Of a stretch of 64,000 nucleotides of DNA, positions 8,376 through 18,900 are shown one piece after another (position 1 is the stretch's first letter; each line of letters opens with the position of its first letter). Made by a program: the position numbers and the translations under genes. The DNA is taken from positions 7,332,001-7,396,000 of the forward strand of contig NZ_CP085173.1 of assembly GCF_020616555.1 (NCBI RefSeq), read 5' to 3'. Source of the DNA: Streptomyces longhuiensis (GTDB lineage: Bacteria > Actinomycetota > Actinomycetes > Streptomycetales > Streptomycetaceae). The notes below the pieces were generated by a model. It saw only the letters and a program-made list of their open reading frames with translations. It was not told the origin of the DNA and did not search any database.

Positions 8376-9806
8376 CTACGCGAAGAGGCGTGCGTACCTG
8401 TCGTGCCAGGGGTGCGCCTCCTCCAGCTGTGCGCTCAGGGCGATCAGGGTGGCCTCGTCGGCGGGGCGGCCCACCAGGGAGACGCCCACCGGGATGCCGC
8501 CCTGCGGGGTCCAGTACAGGGGGACGTTGACCGCCGGCTGGCCCGTCATGTTGTACGGGCTGGTGAACGCGCTGAACGCGCTCTGGCGACGCAGGTTGTC
8601 GAGCGGGTCGCCGGACTCGTCGAAGAACTCGAGCGGCTGCGGCAGCGTCGCCAGGGTCGGGGTGAGTACGGCGTCGTAACCGGACGTCGCCCGTACCGCG
8701 TGGCGTGCGGCGCGCTGCATGCCGGTGATCGCGGCCGCGAGCTGCTCGCCGCTGACCCCGCGCCCGAACGCGCGCCAGGCCCGGGTCACCGGCCGCAACA
8801 GCTCCTCCGCCCCGGCGTCGAGGGCGTGGCCGAGCGACTGCACCCCCCACGCCGTCACGAAGTGGCCGCTGATCTCGGGGCCGAACGGCGTCGGGATGTC
8901 CTCCACGATGTGGCCGAGATCCTCGAGCAGCCGCGAGGCGTGCTCCCAGGCCGCCACGCACACCGGGTCCACCGTCACGCCTTCGGCGGCGGGCCGCGCG
9001 TACCGGCCGATGCGCAGCCGCCCGGGGGAGCGCTCGGCGTGGGAGAGGAACGTCTCGCCCGGCGGGAGCGGCGGCGCCCAGTGCGGGTCGCCCTGCTCGG
9101 GCCCCGCCAGCGCGTCGAGCAGTGCCGCCGCGTCGCGCACGCTGCGCGCCAACGGGCCTTGTACGGAGAGGCCGTTGACCTCGATGCCGGCGGGTCCCGA
9201 GCTGACCCGGCCCCGCGACGGCTTGATGCCGAACAGGCCGCAGACGCTTGCCGGGATCCGGATGGAGCCGCCCCCGTCGCTGGCGTGGGCGACCGGTACG
9301 AGGCCGAGCGCCACGGCCACCGCGGCCCCGCCGCTGGATCCCCCGGCGGACAGGGCCGGGTCCCACGGGTTGCGGGCCGGGCCGGTCACGTCGTTGTCGG
9401 TGTAGCAACAGCAGCCGAACTCGGGGGTGTTGGTCTTGCCGAGGCTGATCGTGCCTGCCTCGCGGAGCCGAGTCACGCTGTAGGCGTCGGCCTGCGGCAC
9501 ATGGCCGGCGAAGGCCTTGGACCCGTACGTCGTGCGTACGCCGGCCGTGTCGACCAGGTCCTTCACCGCCGTCGGTACGCCGAAAAGCGGTGGCAGGTCC
9601 CCGTCCGCGCGCCGCTCCTGCGCGGCCGCCGCCCCGGCCAGAGCGGCGTCGGACGTCACCGTCACGAAGGCGCCGAACCGCTCGTCGTAGCGCTCCACCC
9701 GGTCCAGGTGATGCCGTACGAGTTCCACCGGGCCGACCTCGCCCTTGCGGACGGCGGCTGCCTGTTCGAGCGCGCCGAGTGCGTGCAGCTGGGTCGGGGC
9801 GGTCAT
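8376..9806 (-). CDS. Amidase (amidase signature family)
   Basis: A protein of 476 aa in the Ser-cisSer-Lys amidase family, hydrolysing a carboxamide to acid and ammonia. The triad is visible: K82 in AVKDL, the cis-serine in GGSSGG (155-160) and the nucleophile S181 in SDGGGSIR. There is no signal peptide, so it acts in the cytoplasm. Its ATG overlaps the stop of the upstream MFS transporter gene by four bases, so the two form a coupled operon. The likely logic is uptake of an amide-bearing compound followed by hydrolysis; the actual substrate cannot be read from sequence. A GatA role is unlikely because no gatC or gatB is nearby. Confidence 0.88.
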   Translation of the reverse strand: MTAPTQLHALGALEQAAAVRKGEVGPVELVRHHLDRVERYDERFGAFVTVTSDAALAGAAAAQERRADGDLPPLFGVPTAVKDLVDTAGVRTTYGSKAFAGHVPQADAYSVTRLREAGTISLGKTNTPEFGCCCYTDNDVTGPARNPWDPALSAGGSSGGAAVAVALGLVPVAHASDGGGSIRIPASVCGLFGIKPSRGRVSSGPAGIEVNGLSVQGPLARSVRDAAALLDALAGPEQGDPHWAPPLPPGETFLSHAERSPGRLRIGRYARPAAEGVTVDPVCVAAWEHASRLLEDLGHIVEDIPTPFGPEISGHFVTAWGVQSLGHALDAGAEELLRPVTRAWRAFGRGVSGEQLAAAITGMQRAARHAVRATSGYDAVLTPTLATLPQPLEFFDESGDPLDNLRRQSAFSAFTSPYNMTGQPAVNVPLYWTPQGGIPVGVSLVGRPADEATLIALSAQLEEAHPWHDRYARLFA

Positions 9807-11497
9807 GCGGTGCTCTCCTTCAGTTCGGCGACCTGCCGGGCCACCAGTTCCTCGTGCTCCTCGACGTCGCGGCGGGCGTCGCGCGGCCGCCACCTGCCCG
9901 TCATCACGAAGATGAACGGAAGGAACAGCACCTGTCCGCCGAGGCACACCCACCACCAGGTCTGCCACGCGTGCGCGTTGTCCGCGCTCGCCCGCTGTAC
10001 CTCGGGTCCGTGCTCGCGCAGGATCTTCAGTTGCGGCGCCGCCTTCTGCACGGTCGTCAGCCCTTCGGCGCCGACCTCCTTCTGTGCCTGGGCGAGCAGG
10101 GGGGCGGGCACCTTGCCCGGTGCGTAGGTGCCGAGTTCGGCGAAGAGCTTCGGGTGGGCCTTCGTGATGGCGAGGGCCGGAGCCGCCTGCACCGACGCGG
10201 CCTTGACCTCGGCGCCGTGCTCGATCAGCGGGGTCACGGTGCTCACCACGAGCGGCACGAAGGCGGCGGACAGGGCGACGGTGATCCGCACGATCCAGCC
10301 CCACACGGCGAGACCCGTGGCGGTGGCCGCCGGGTTGTGCCGCTCGACCGTCTCCGTGAAGCTCGCCATCCACGGCGAGTACGCGATGCCGCTGGTGACG
10401 CCGATGCCCGCCACGATGAACGCGAACGTGTAGTAGCCGGTGTGCGGTTGGGTGGCGTGCAGGGTGAAGGCCAGCGTGAAGCCGATGGACCCGAGCGCGC
10501 CGAGCAGCATGAAGGGCTTGCGCACGCGCAGGCGGTCGGAGAAGAGGCCGGCCAGGACCAGGGAGATCGCGTTCGCTCCCCAATACCAGTTCAGCAGGGC
10601 GTTGGCGCGCTGGGGGGTGTACCCGAAGGTGGTGGCGAAGTAGAGCACGAAGTTGCCGACGGCGGCGAAGTACAGCAGGAGGTAGACGCTGATGGCGACG
10701 GCGGAGCCGATGACGTCGAGGCGGAGCATCTGGCGCCACTGACCACGCAGTGCCGCCTCGGTGTCCATCCCCTTGGCCCGCGCCTCGACCAGCGCGCGGT
10801 CGCGCAGGCTCACCATGATCTGGTCGCGCAGCGCCGGGGCGAGCTCACGCAGCCCGAACAGCGCGACGACGAACACGACGAGGCCGCTGATGCCCGCGTA
10901 GCGGATCTCGTCCTGCCAGGTGGTGGCGCCGCTGAAGGTGCGGGAGGTGACGGCGGTGACCACGAGGCTGCCGATGATCGGCCCCATGGTCCAGTAGCCC
11001 ATGGCCGAGGCCCGGCCGAGCTGCGGCGAGAAGTCTCTGATGAGTGCCGGGGTGGCGACCAGGATCATGCCCTCGACGAGTGACACGAGTGAGTAGACGA
11101 CCAGATAGCTCGCCTTGCCCGGCGCGTTGGGCAGGACGAAGGTGGTGAGCAGGCCGACCAGGAGCAGGCCGTAGACCACGATGTTCGCCCGGCCCCAGCG
11201 GTCGGCGAGACCGGCCACCAGGGACGAGAAGGCGCCCACCGCGTTGGCGGCCACCGATATGTACACGAAGTACAGGAACGTCATGTGGTAGTGGCTGATG
11301 ATGGCGGTCGACACCGCGTACTGGATGTACAGCTGGTAGTAGAGAACGATCGTCGCGAGCACGACGATCGCCAGGTACCAGTACCGGGGACCGCTCTCGG
11401 GGTAGCGGTCGAGCCGTCTGCCGCCGAGGCCGTTCAGTGTCGACGGGAACGGCCGGCTGGTGCGCCCCGCCGTGTCCGCCGGTGACGAAACCGACAT
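9803..11497 (-). CDS. MFS transporter with long loop before the last membrane segment
   Basis: A membrane protein of about 564 aa with twelve hydrophobic segments, the MFS loop motif GLADRWGRANIV after the second segment, and a related FSDRLRVRKPF in the second half. ATG at 11497 is chosen because GGAGG lies four bases upstream; another ATG is directly before it. An unusual hydrophilic, mostly helical stretch of about 95 residues sits between the last two segments and contains two similar pieces (EHGAEVKAAS and EHGPEVQRAS). The gene is coupled to the amidase by a 4-base overlap. The palindrome at 11552-11569 lies in its promoter region. The substrate is unknown; the amidase suggests an amide or amino-acid-like compound. 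Confidence 0.85.
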   Translation of the reverse strand: MSVSSPADTAGRTSRPFPSTLNGLGGRRLDRYPESGPRYWYLAIVVLATIVLYYQLYIQYAVSTAIISHYHMTFLYFVYISVAANAVGAFSSLVAGLADRWGRANIVVYGLLLVGLLTTFVLPNAPGKASYLVVYSLVSLVEGMILVATPALIRDFSPQLGRASAMGYWTMGPIIGSLVVTAVTSRTFSGATTWQDEIRYAGISGLVVFVVALFGLRELAPALRDQIMVSLRDRALVEARAKGMDTEAALRGQWRQMLRLDVIGSAVAISVYLLLYFAAVGNFVLYFATTFGYTPQRANALLNWYWGANAISLVLAGLFSDRLRVRKPFMLLGALGSIGFTLAFTLHATQPHTGYYTFAFIVAGIGVTSGIAYSPWMASFTETVERHNPAATATGLAVWGWIVRITVALSAAFVPLVVSTVTPLIEHGAEVKAASVQAAPALAITKAHPKLFAELGTYAPGKVPAPLLAQAQKEVGAEGLTTVQKAAPQLKILREHGPEVQRASADNAHAWQTWWWVCLGGQVLFLPFIFVMTGRWRPRDARRDVEEHEELVARQVAELKESTA

Positions 11498-11551
11498 CAT
11501 GCCTCCCTGCTGTCGAGACACACGCCAGCGCGTGCATGGTCGGGGAGGCTA

Positions 11552-11569
11552 ATACCGTCCAGTCGGTAT
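11552..11569. promoter_or_regulatory. Candidate operator upstream of the MFS-amidase operon
   Basis: ATACCG, six bases, CGGTAT: a perfect dyad about 55 bases upstream of the transporter start. The size and form fit a TetR-family operator, but no TetR gene is adjacent. The dyad is seen; its regulator is unknown. Confidence 0.4.
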
Positions 11570-11617
11570 CTCCTAGGGGTGGGACAAGGATTTGTGATCC
11601 CGTTATGGCGGGAGCGT

Positions 11618-11657
11618 GGGTCCCGGTCCTGCCCGGAGCCGGGCAGGACCGGGACCC
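11618..11657 (-). terminator. Long perfect hairpin after the GH95-like gene
   Basis: Two 19-base arms (11618-11636 and 11639-11657) are perfect complements with only two bases between them. The hairpin lies 17 bases past the stop of the glycoside hydrolase gene and before the MFS promoter. It is very GC rich without a clear T run, the usual look of Streptomyces terminators. Confidence 0.6.
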
Positions 11658-11673
11658 CGGCCGTGGGTTCACA

Positions 11674-14001
11674 TCAGGCGGGCAGTCCCCAGCGCGTGGC
11701 CGGCGCGTTGGCCGTGACCGGCCCGACGCTCAGGTCGGGGCGGTCGCCCCGCGCCGTGACGAGCGCCGAGTCACCCTTGCGCAGGGTGATCCGGATCGCC
11801 CCGTCGCCCGCGTCCTCGTGGTGAAGTGGCCTGCCCCGCCCGTCGCGTACGTCGACCGCGCCCGCGATGCCGTGCCGCACCACGCACGGCGCGCCCGCCT
11901 CGCTCGCCAGTCGCACCCAGCGCGTCGTGCCGCCCTTGCGCACCGCGCTCAGCAGAAAGGCGCCCTGCGTACGGAAGTTGTGGACGGTGAGGTCCTGCCA
12001 GGCGGCGGGCAGGGCCGGAAAGACGCGGATCACGCCGCCCCAGGACTGGCACACCATGTCGTGCAGGGACTGGGCGGCCGACAGCGGCGTCTCGATGACG
12101 GGGCCCGACTCCTTGTACATGGTGTTGGCCTGGATGAAGCGGGACATCAGCTGGCCCAGGTACTTGAGCGCGTCCTCGCCCTTGCCGAGCAGCGCCGACA
12201 TCGAGGCCGCGCCCGTGAACGTGTAGCCCTGGAGGGCCCCTTCGAAGCCGACCCAGTGTGCCAACGACTTCTCGATCAGGGCGAGTTCGTCGGGGGTGCG
12301 GCCGGTCAGCTCGTACAGCGGGTACACCGCGAGCATGTGCGAGTAGTGGCGGTGGGACTTCGCGAAGGGGATGTCCGCGCCGATCATGAAGCCGTTCGTG
12401 TCCGTCGGGTAGGCCACCCGCCTGGTGAGCACCTCGCGCCAGCGTGGCGCCAACTCGTCTTCGACGCCGAGGAGTTCGGCCGATTCCAGGAGGGTCCGGC
12501 AGCCCCACGTCAGGAGCATCAGGTCGTAGTTGCAGTCGCGGGTGTTGCCGCCGTACTCGGGCGAGAACGTCGCGGGCAGGTGCAGCTTGCCGTCGGCGCC
12601 CGGCTCCAGGAAGTGCAGGTAGTAGTTGATCGCCTTGCGCAGCAGAGGGAAGAGGACGTCGCGCAGGATCTTCTCGTCCATGGTGTGGCGGTAGCTCAGC
12701 CACACGTTGTGGAGCGCCCAGGTGAGGTTGCCGACCTCGGGGGTCGGGGTGTCCTGGCCGGGGATGCCGACGCCGTAACCCTGCGCGTTGCTCGTCGCGC
12801 CACCGTTCACGAGGTGCATGTCCGTGGTGCGCGGTATGCCGAGCGAGTCGGCTCGGTACGGGGCGGCCATCTCGGCGGTGAGGTTGTCCCGGAACTCGCC
12901 GAGCGCCCGTGTGACGGCGTCGAGTTCGAGGTGGTTCGAGCCGTGGATCAGCCAGTACTCCAGCTGCACGTTGAGGTTCCACCAGGTAGCGGGCCACGGT
13001 GTCGGCTCCAGCCAGGGGCCGCTGGTCGCCATCACGGGGGCGTCCCGGCGGGCGGCGGACGCCGTCTTGTAGAGCTGGATCCAGTAGAAGCGCTGGATCC
13101 GCGCGTCGGGGACGGACAGGAAGCTCTTGCGGTAGTACGCGTGCCACCAGGCGCGATGGGGCACGGCGAGGGCGTCGTACGGGAGCCGGGCCGCGGCCCG
13201 CACGGTCGAGACGGCCCGGTCGCGGGCGGTGGACTTCGGGAAGGAGTGCGCCACGTTCACGTACAGCGTCCGCCGCTCGCCGCGGGTGCGCTCGCGCCAG
13301 GCGGTGACGTACTGGCCGCCGGACAGGAGCGGCTGGACGGAGACGGAGACGCCGTCGTCCTCACCGGTCTCGGCGGGCGGATTGCCCTCGTAGCCGGCCG
13401 GGATCGGCTGGAACGCGGCGCGCGGGCTGATGGACGGCGCGGGGTGGAAGACCCAGGCGAAGCCGCGCTCGCCCTCGGACGGGGTGACCTCGACGGCGAG
13501 GACGGAGAGGGCGTTGGTGACCTGGGCGCGGATGGTGAGCGTGCCCTTGTCGGTGGTGAGGGTGCCGGTCAGCTCCGCGTCGCGAAGGCGCAGGCGCCAG
13601 TCGAGGCCGGTGACGGCGCCGACGGGTTCGAGCGTGAAGTAGCCGATGGGCAGCCGCGCCAGACCGAACAGGGAGCCGAACTCCGGGCGGTGGTCCTGGA
13701 CCTCGGAGTGCTGGACGTTGAAGCGGATCGCGTTCTTCCCGGGCTCCTGGTAGATCCCTGAGCCGAGCAGGCCGTTGCCCAGGTACGGGCCCTCGTACCA
13801 GGTCTTCGGCATCTTCTGCCAGACGAGGTCGGCGTCGTCGAGGACGGTGCGCCAGGCGTCTTCGGAGGGGGCGCTCGCCGTTGCGGCGGGAGTCGCGACG
13901 GGGGTGGCGGCGGTCGCCTGTGACGACAGCCCGCCCGCCAGTGCGGCCCCGGCGAGGGTGGATCCGGTGGCGAGCACGGTCCTTCTGGACGGTCTTGGCA
14001 T
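11674..14001 (-). CDS. Secreted GH95-like glycoside hydrolase
   Basis: A protein of 775 aa. The N-terminus has a twin-arginine signal (SRRTVLATG followed by a hydrophobic, alanine-rich stretch to about residue 32), so it is probably exported folded by Tat. The body resembles GH95 enzymes, which mostly cleave alpha-L-fucosides: an early GPYLGNGLLGSGIY strand, the SHRHYSHMLAVYP segment in the (alpha/alpha)6 barrel, and a late SWGGVIRVFPALPAAW. The match was made by eye to family signatures, so the sugar specificity is open. A strong hairpin follows the gene. No sugar transporter is adjacent, so it works alone or with distant genes. Confidence 0.7.
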   Translation of the reverse strand: MPRPSRRTVLATGSTLAGAALAGGLSSQATAATPVATPAATASAPSEDAWRTVLDDADLVWQKMPKTWYEGPYLGNGLLGSGIYQEPGKNAIRFNVQHSEVQDHRPEFGSLFGLARLPIGYFTLEPVGAVTGLDWRLRLRDAELTGTLTTDKGTLTIRAQVTNALSVLAVEVTPSEGERGFAWVFHPAPSISPRAAFQPIPAGYEGNPPAETGEDDGVSVSVQPLLSGGQYVTAWRERTRGERRTLYVNVAHSFPKSTARDRAVSTVRAAARLPYDALAVPHRAWWHAYYRKSFLSVPDARIQRFYWIQLYKTASAARRDAPVMATSGPWLEPTPWPATWWNLNVQLEYWLIHGSNHLELDAVTRALGEFRDNLTAEMAAPYRADSLGIPRTTDMHLVNGGATSNAQGYGVGIPGQDTPTPEVGNLTWALHNVWLSYRHTMDEKILRDVLFPLLRKAINYYLHFLEPGADGKLHLPATFSPEYGGNTRDCNYDLMLLTWGCRTLLESAELLGVEDELAPRWREVLTRRVAYPTDTNGFMIGADIPFAKSHRHYSHMLAVYPLYELTGRTPDELALIEKSLAHWVGFEGALQGYTFTGAASMSALLGKGEDALKYLGQLMSRFIQANTMYKESGPVIETPLSAAQSLHDMVCQSWGGVIRVFPALPAAWQDLTVHNFRTQGAFLLSAVRKGGTTRWVRLASEAGAPCVVRHGIAGAVDVRDGRGRPLHHEDAGDGAIRITLRKGDSALVTARGDRPDLSVGPVTANAPATRWGLPA

Positions 14002-14154
14002 GGCGCGGCCTCCACGTGTCGAAGCAGACGTCGATTCATCGGAGCTATCCCCTGCGGCAAGCTAGAGAGGTGACGAGAGCCCGTCAATATGCCGGGAGAG
14101 ATCCGATGTAACTCGCGCTACGTGGATGCTGTCCGTGTACGTGAACAGGAGCGC

Positions 14155-14637
14155 CTAGCCCCAGATCACAGCCCCGATCCAGGCGCCCACGATGAGCAGG
14201 CAGGCGAAGAGTTCGGCCAGGACGCTGGAGCCACCGGCGCGCATCGCGGTCCGTGTGGAGGCAACGGCGTCGCCGTGCCGGCCGAGGCGCAGGCGCTCGC
14301 AGAGGTAGATACCTCCGATGAACCCCGGGATCGATCCGATCACCGGGATCACGCAGAAACCGACGAGGGCTCCGGTCCCCGCCCAGATCGCGGTGCGGCG
14401 CGTGGCCCCGCTCTCGCGCAGCCGGCGCTGCGGGAGCTGCCAGCGAAGCACCTGGGCGGCGAGCAGGACGGCGGTCGCGCCGACCAGAACGCCCCAGGCC
14501 AGCCCGTTCGGGTCCTGGAGCGACCATACGAGGACCGCGGCCCACACGAGCCACGACCCGGGCACCCCGGGCACGAGCACCCCGCACAGGCCGAGCAGCA
14601 TCACCACTCCCACCAGCAGGAGTTCCCACACGCCCAT
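14155..14637 (-). CDS. DUF456 membrane protein
   Basis: A hydrophobic protein of 160 aa with about five membrane segments. The internal repeat typical of DUF456 is visible: GVLVPGVPGSWLVWAA early and GFCVIPVIGSIPGFIGG later, both with the G-x-PG turn. The function of the family is unknown. ATG at 14637 is chosen because it begins the first membrane segment and gives the usual family length, but no good ribosome site is seen, and a start at 14700 is possible. It lies downstream of the regulator gene on the same strand. Confidence 0.75.
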   Translation of the reverse strand: MGVWELLLVGVVMLLGLCGVLVPGVPGSWLVWAAVLVWSLQDPNGLAWGVLVGATAVLLAAQVLRWQLPQRRLRESGATRRTAIWAGTGALVGFCVIPVIGSIPGFIGGIYLCERLRLGRHGDAVASTRTAMRAGGSSVLAELFACLLIVGAWIGAVIWG

Positions 14638-14722
14638 CTGCCAAGAGTGCCGGACAACGACGGAACCCGCAGATCGCAGAGCTTCACTCTCCGCCACCAC
14701 CGACGGCTTCCGGCCGCGGAAC

Positions 14723-15748
14723 TCAGCCCTCCGCGACGTGCTCCCCGCGCGGCTGCGTCGGCACGTCCCGGGACACCCAGCCCCGTTCGTACGCGTGCCA
14801 GCCCAGCTGGAGCCGCGTCGTCACACCGGCCAGTTCCATCAGGCGCTTCACCCTGCGCTGGACCGTTCGAAGCCCCAGGTCGAGCTGCTTGGCGACGCTC
14901 GCGTCCGTGAGTCCGGCCAGAAGAAGGGAGAGGACCTCCAGGTCCGTGCTGTCGGGGCCGTCCGGCTCCTGCTCGGTGATGGCGCGGCTGCTCTCGCCGA
15001 GCCGCAGCGGCAGGGCGTCCCGCCAGACCGCCTCGAACAGACCGGACAGCGACTCCAGGAGCCCGCTCGCGTGGACGACGAGCGCCGCGGGCTCGGCCGT
15101 GCGCGAGGTCAGCGGCACCATCGCGAGCGCCCCGTCGGCGATCACCAGCTTCGTCGGCACCCGGTCCACGACCCGTACCTGCTCGTCCCGCCCGATCGCG
15201 GCCGACAGCTCCGTCAGCCCCGTCGGCATCGAGAGCACCTCGCGCTCCACCACGACCCGGTACGCGACGCCCCGGCTGGTGGCCTGCTCCTCCGCCTCGT
15301 TGTCCATCCCCGAGACGGCGATCGGATTGCCGGTGACCAGCGCGCACACCTCGTCCGTCGCGCCCAGCTGCAGCTGGAGGAACCGCTGTGCGACGGCCGC
15401 GGCGCCCGTGACCACCTCGACCAGATCGTGCACGGCGGGCTCATCGGCCTGCGCCCGGTACTCCTCCGCGAGCAGCGCCGCCGCCAGCTCCGCCTTCTCC
15501 AGCTCGTGCCGCTGTTGCGTCAGGAGCGCGCCGAGCGCGACGCCCGGCGGGGCCGCGACCCAGCGCCCCGGCCGCGCGGACGACTGCGCCGCGAGCCCGT
15601 GCCGCTCCAGCCGGCGCAGCGCGTGCTCGGTCTCGTACTCGGCTAGGGCCAGCCGCCCCGCGAGATCGGGCACGTCGGCCGCGCCCAGCGACACGAGCGC
15701 GCGGTAGGCGCTCTCGTGCATCTCGTCCAGACCTATCGCACCCAGCAT
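14723..15748 (-). CDS. TrmB/LuxR-type transcriptional regulator
   Basis: A protein of 341 aa with two DNA-binding-like ends. Residues 10-70 form a TrmB-like winged helix (YRALVSLGAADVPDLAGRLALAEYE), the middle is a sensing region of about 180 residues, and the C-terminus (about 265-325) is a LuxR-type helix-turn-helix (LLLAGLTDASVAKQLDLGLRTVQRRVKRLM). ATG at 15748 has GAGGGG upstream. It diverges from the subtilase gene across a 198-base region with a perfect 10-bp palindrome, so it may control that protease and itself; this is inferred from the layout. Confidence 0.82.
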   Translation of the reverse strand: MLGAIGLDEMHESAYRALVSLGAADVPDLAGRLALAEYETEHALRRLERHGLAAQSSARPGRWVAAPPGVALGALLTQQRHELEKAELAAALLAEEYRAQADEPAVHDLVEVVTGAAAVAQRFLQLQLGATDEVCALVTGNPIAVSGMDNEAEEQATSRGVAYRVVVEREVLSMPTGLTELSAAIGRDEQVRVVDRVPTKLVIADGALAMVPLTSRTAEPAALVVHASGLLESLSGLFEAVWRDALPLRLGESSRAITEQEPDGPDSTDLEVLSLLLAGLTDASVAKQLDLGLRTVQRRVKRLMELAGVTTRLQLGWHAYERGWVSRDVPTQPRGEHVAEG

Positions 15749-15859
15749 GCGGCGATGCCCCTCCCCGAGCCTCGGTTCCGGCGGCACCGTGGCGGGAAAC
15801 GGCCACGGCGCAAACCCGCCGCGCCCCATCTTCCCCGTACCACCGCTCTCTCTGCCAAT

Positions 15860-15869
15860 GTGGCGCCAC
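15860..15869. promoter_or_regulatory. Palindrome in the divergent regulator/subtilase promoter region
   Basis: GTGGCGCCAC is a perfect 10-bp palindrome 112 bases before the regulator start and 78 bases before the subtilase start. It is a candidate binding site for the adjacent regulator; short GC palindromes are common in this genome, so confidence is low. Confidence 0.25.
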
Positions 15870-15946
15870 CGCAGCACCAACATCCGCCGGGAATAGGGCC
15901 TTTGCGCCGTATTCACCTGCGCTTTCACCTGGGGAGAGGGAGAGCG

Positions 15947-18900
15947 ATGCGCGCGATATCGCGTACGGCCTCGGTGGCGGCGACCGCCGTCGTCCTGGCC
16001 GTCACCGCGGCCCTGCCTACCGTGGCCGCACCACGGGAGGACGCCAAGAGACCGCTCGTCGGCAGCGAGGCGGCCGCGAAGGAGGGGGCGGGATCCGTCG
16101 TCACGCTCGTCACGGGCGACCGGATCCTGGTGACCAAGGACGGCTCGGGCCACAGCACGGCCACCGCGCTCCCCGGCGAGGACGGCACCGCCCCGCTCGT
16201 GCAGACGCGAACCTCGGGCCAGAACCTCTACGTCTACCCCGCCGGCGCCGTCGAGGCGATCGCCGACGGCCGCGTCGACGAGGAACTCTTCAACGTCACC
16301 GGCCTCGTCCGCCAGGGCTACGACGACGCGCACACCAAGTCGCTGCCGCTCATCGCGGTCTACGACAAGTCCGTCGACGTCGCCCGCAGCGCGCCCGCCG
16401 CCCCGCGCGGCGCCGAGCGCGGCCTCGTGCTCGACCCCGTCGACGGCGTGGCGCTGAAGGCCGACAAGAAGAAGGCGGCCGACTTCTGGGCCGACGTCAC
16501 CGACAAGCGCTCCCGCGCCGCCGGCTCCCTCAAGAAGCTGTGGCTCGACGAGAAGGTGGAGGCCAGCCTCGACCGGTCGACGAAGCAGGTGCACGCCCCC
16601 GAGGCGTGGGCGGCGGGCTACGACGGCAAGGGCACCAAGGTCGCCGTCCTCGACACCGGTGTCGACACCGACCACCCCGACCTCAAGGGGCGCGTCGCCG
16701 AGTCGGAGAACTTCACCGACTCCGAGGACGCGGGCGACCACCAGGGCCACGGCACCCACACCACGTCCACCGTCGGCGGCACCGGCGCGGCGAGCGACGG
16801 CAAGAAGCGCGGCGTCGCCCCCGGCGCCACGCTCCTCAACGGCAAGGTCCTCAACGACTCGGGCTCCGGCGCCACTTCGTGGATCATCGCCGGTATGCAG
16901 TGGGCCGTCGACCAGGGCGCCGACGTCGTCTCCATGAGCCTCGGCAACCCCGCGCAGACCGACTGCACCGACCCGATGGCCACCGCCACCGAAGAACTCG
17001 CGCGGTCCTCGAAGAACACCCTCTTCGTCATCGCGGCGGGCAACACCGGCCCCGGCAACAACACCGTCTCCTCGCCCGGCTGCGCCCCGAGCGTCCTGAC
17101 CGTCGGCGCCGTCGACCGCGACGACTCCACCGCGAGCTTCTCCAGCCGCGGCCCGGCCTACGGCTCGCACACCCTCAAGCCCGAGATCACCGCGCCCGGC
17201 GTCGCCATCTCGGCCGCCGCCGCCGGCGGCCGTGGCATCTACGCGTACCAGTCGATGAGCGGTACGTCGATGGCGACCCCGCACGTCGCGGGCGCCGCCG
17301 CCATCGTCAAGCAGCGCCACCCCGACTGGAGCGCCCAGCAGATCAAGGCGGCCCTCGTGTCCTCCGCGGACGCGGCCATCCCCGGCGACGTGCGCGAGAC
17401 CGGCGGCGGGCGCCTCGACGTGAAGGCCGCGATCGACGAGAAGGTGCTCGGCGCGAGCGCCGTCCAGGGCGGCAGTTTCAACTGGCCGCAGGACAGCAGC
17501 GACCGCACCACCGTCGACGTGCCTTACACCAACACCACCGACAAGCCGGTGCGGTTGAGCCTGGACGTCAAGGGCGTCACCGGAAACGACGGCTCCGCCG
17601 TCCGTTCCTCGGTGGCGAAGCTCGGTGAGCGTACGGTCACCGTCCCGGCGGGCGCGACCGTCAAGGTCCCCTTGAAGCTCGACCCCACGGCCTCGCTCAA
17701 GGCCGCCCAGTACGGCGACGTCACCGGCCGCGTGCTCGCCACCGCCGACGGCGTCGGCGTCTCCACGCCCTTCTCGCTGTACGTGCAGCCCGAGACGGTC
17801 ACCCTGCGCGTCAAGCTCGTCGACCGGTCCGGCAAGCCCGCGGCCGGGCAGTCGTCCGTCGACCTGATCGGCACCGACGACGCCAGCGGGGAGCGCCGCT
17901 TCAACGAGGGAGCGGCCGACCAGACGTACCAGGTGCGTCCGGGCCGCTACTTCCTCTCCAGCTTCGTCACCACGCCCGACACCGAGGGCAACCTCATCAA
18001 CTCCCTTTCCTACCTGGCCCGTCCGCAGGTCGACGTGAAGAAGGACACCACCGTCGTCCTCGACGCGCGCACGGCAGGCCGCCTCAAGGTGAAGACCGAC
18101 AAGGCGTCCGAAGTGCGGGGCGCCACCCTCGGGTTCGCCCGCAGCTGGGACGACACCTGGCTGCACGCGGCCACCGCGGCCGGTGGCCGTTCCATCGCCG
18201 GGTACTACGCCGACATCGAGGGCCGCGCCACCGACGGCACCTTCGAGTTCGACTCCTTCTGGCGCGCGGCGGCCCCGCAGCTCGCGGAGTTCGGCGTCGT
18301 CGGCGGCCCCGCGCTGCACGGGCTCACCGGCTCGACCAACTCGGCGAACCTCGACGGCACCGGCAAGGCGCAGGTCGTCGACGCCAAGTCCGGTACGGCG
18401 GCCGAGCTCGCAGCGGCCGGGGTCAAGGGCAAGATCGCCCTGGTCAAGCTCGCCGACAGCGGCGCGGCCGCGGCCGTGTCCAAGGCGGCCAAGGACGCCG
18501 GAGCCACCGCCGTCCTCGCATACCGCTCGGTCCCGGGCCGCTTCTACCCGTCCGTCGGCTTCATCGGCGGCCCCTTGGCCGTCATCGGCATCCCGTCCGA
18601 CGAGGCCGCCGACCTGCTGGCCCGCATCGCGGGCGGCGAGGTGACCCTTCACTGGAAGGCCACGGCGAAGAGCCCGTACATGTACAACCTGGCCTTCCCC
18701 GAGACCGGCCCGGTACAGAGCGCGCGCACCTACACCGTCCGCGACCGTGACCTCGCCGAGAACAAGGCGACGTACCGCGCGATGGGCACGCCCACCGACT
18801 ACATGGACATCCCCGACGTCACGCGCCCCAGCGGACTGTCGGCCTACTTCGGCGACTTCGAGACGGTCGCGGCGCCCTCACGGCGCACCGAGCTCTACTC

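Noticed and set aside
15749..18652. The long antisense reading frame running from 18652 into the TrmB/LuxR gene
   Set aside because: Its part beyond 15748 is a GC-bias shadow of the subtilase gene; codon bias, start and ribosome site all support the start at 15748.
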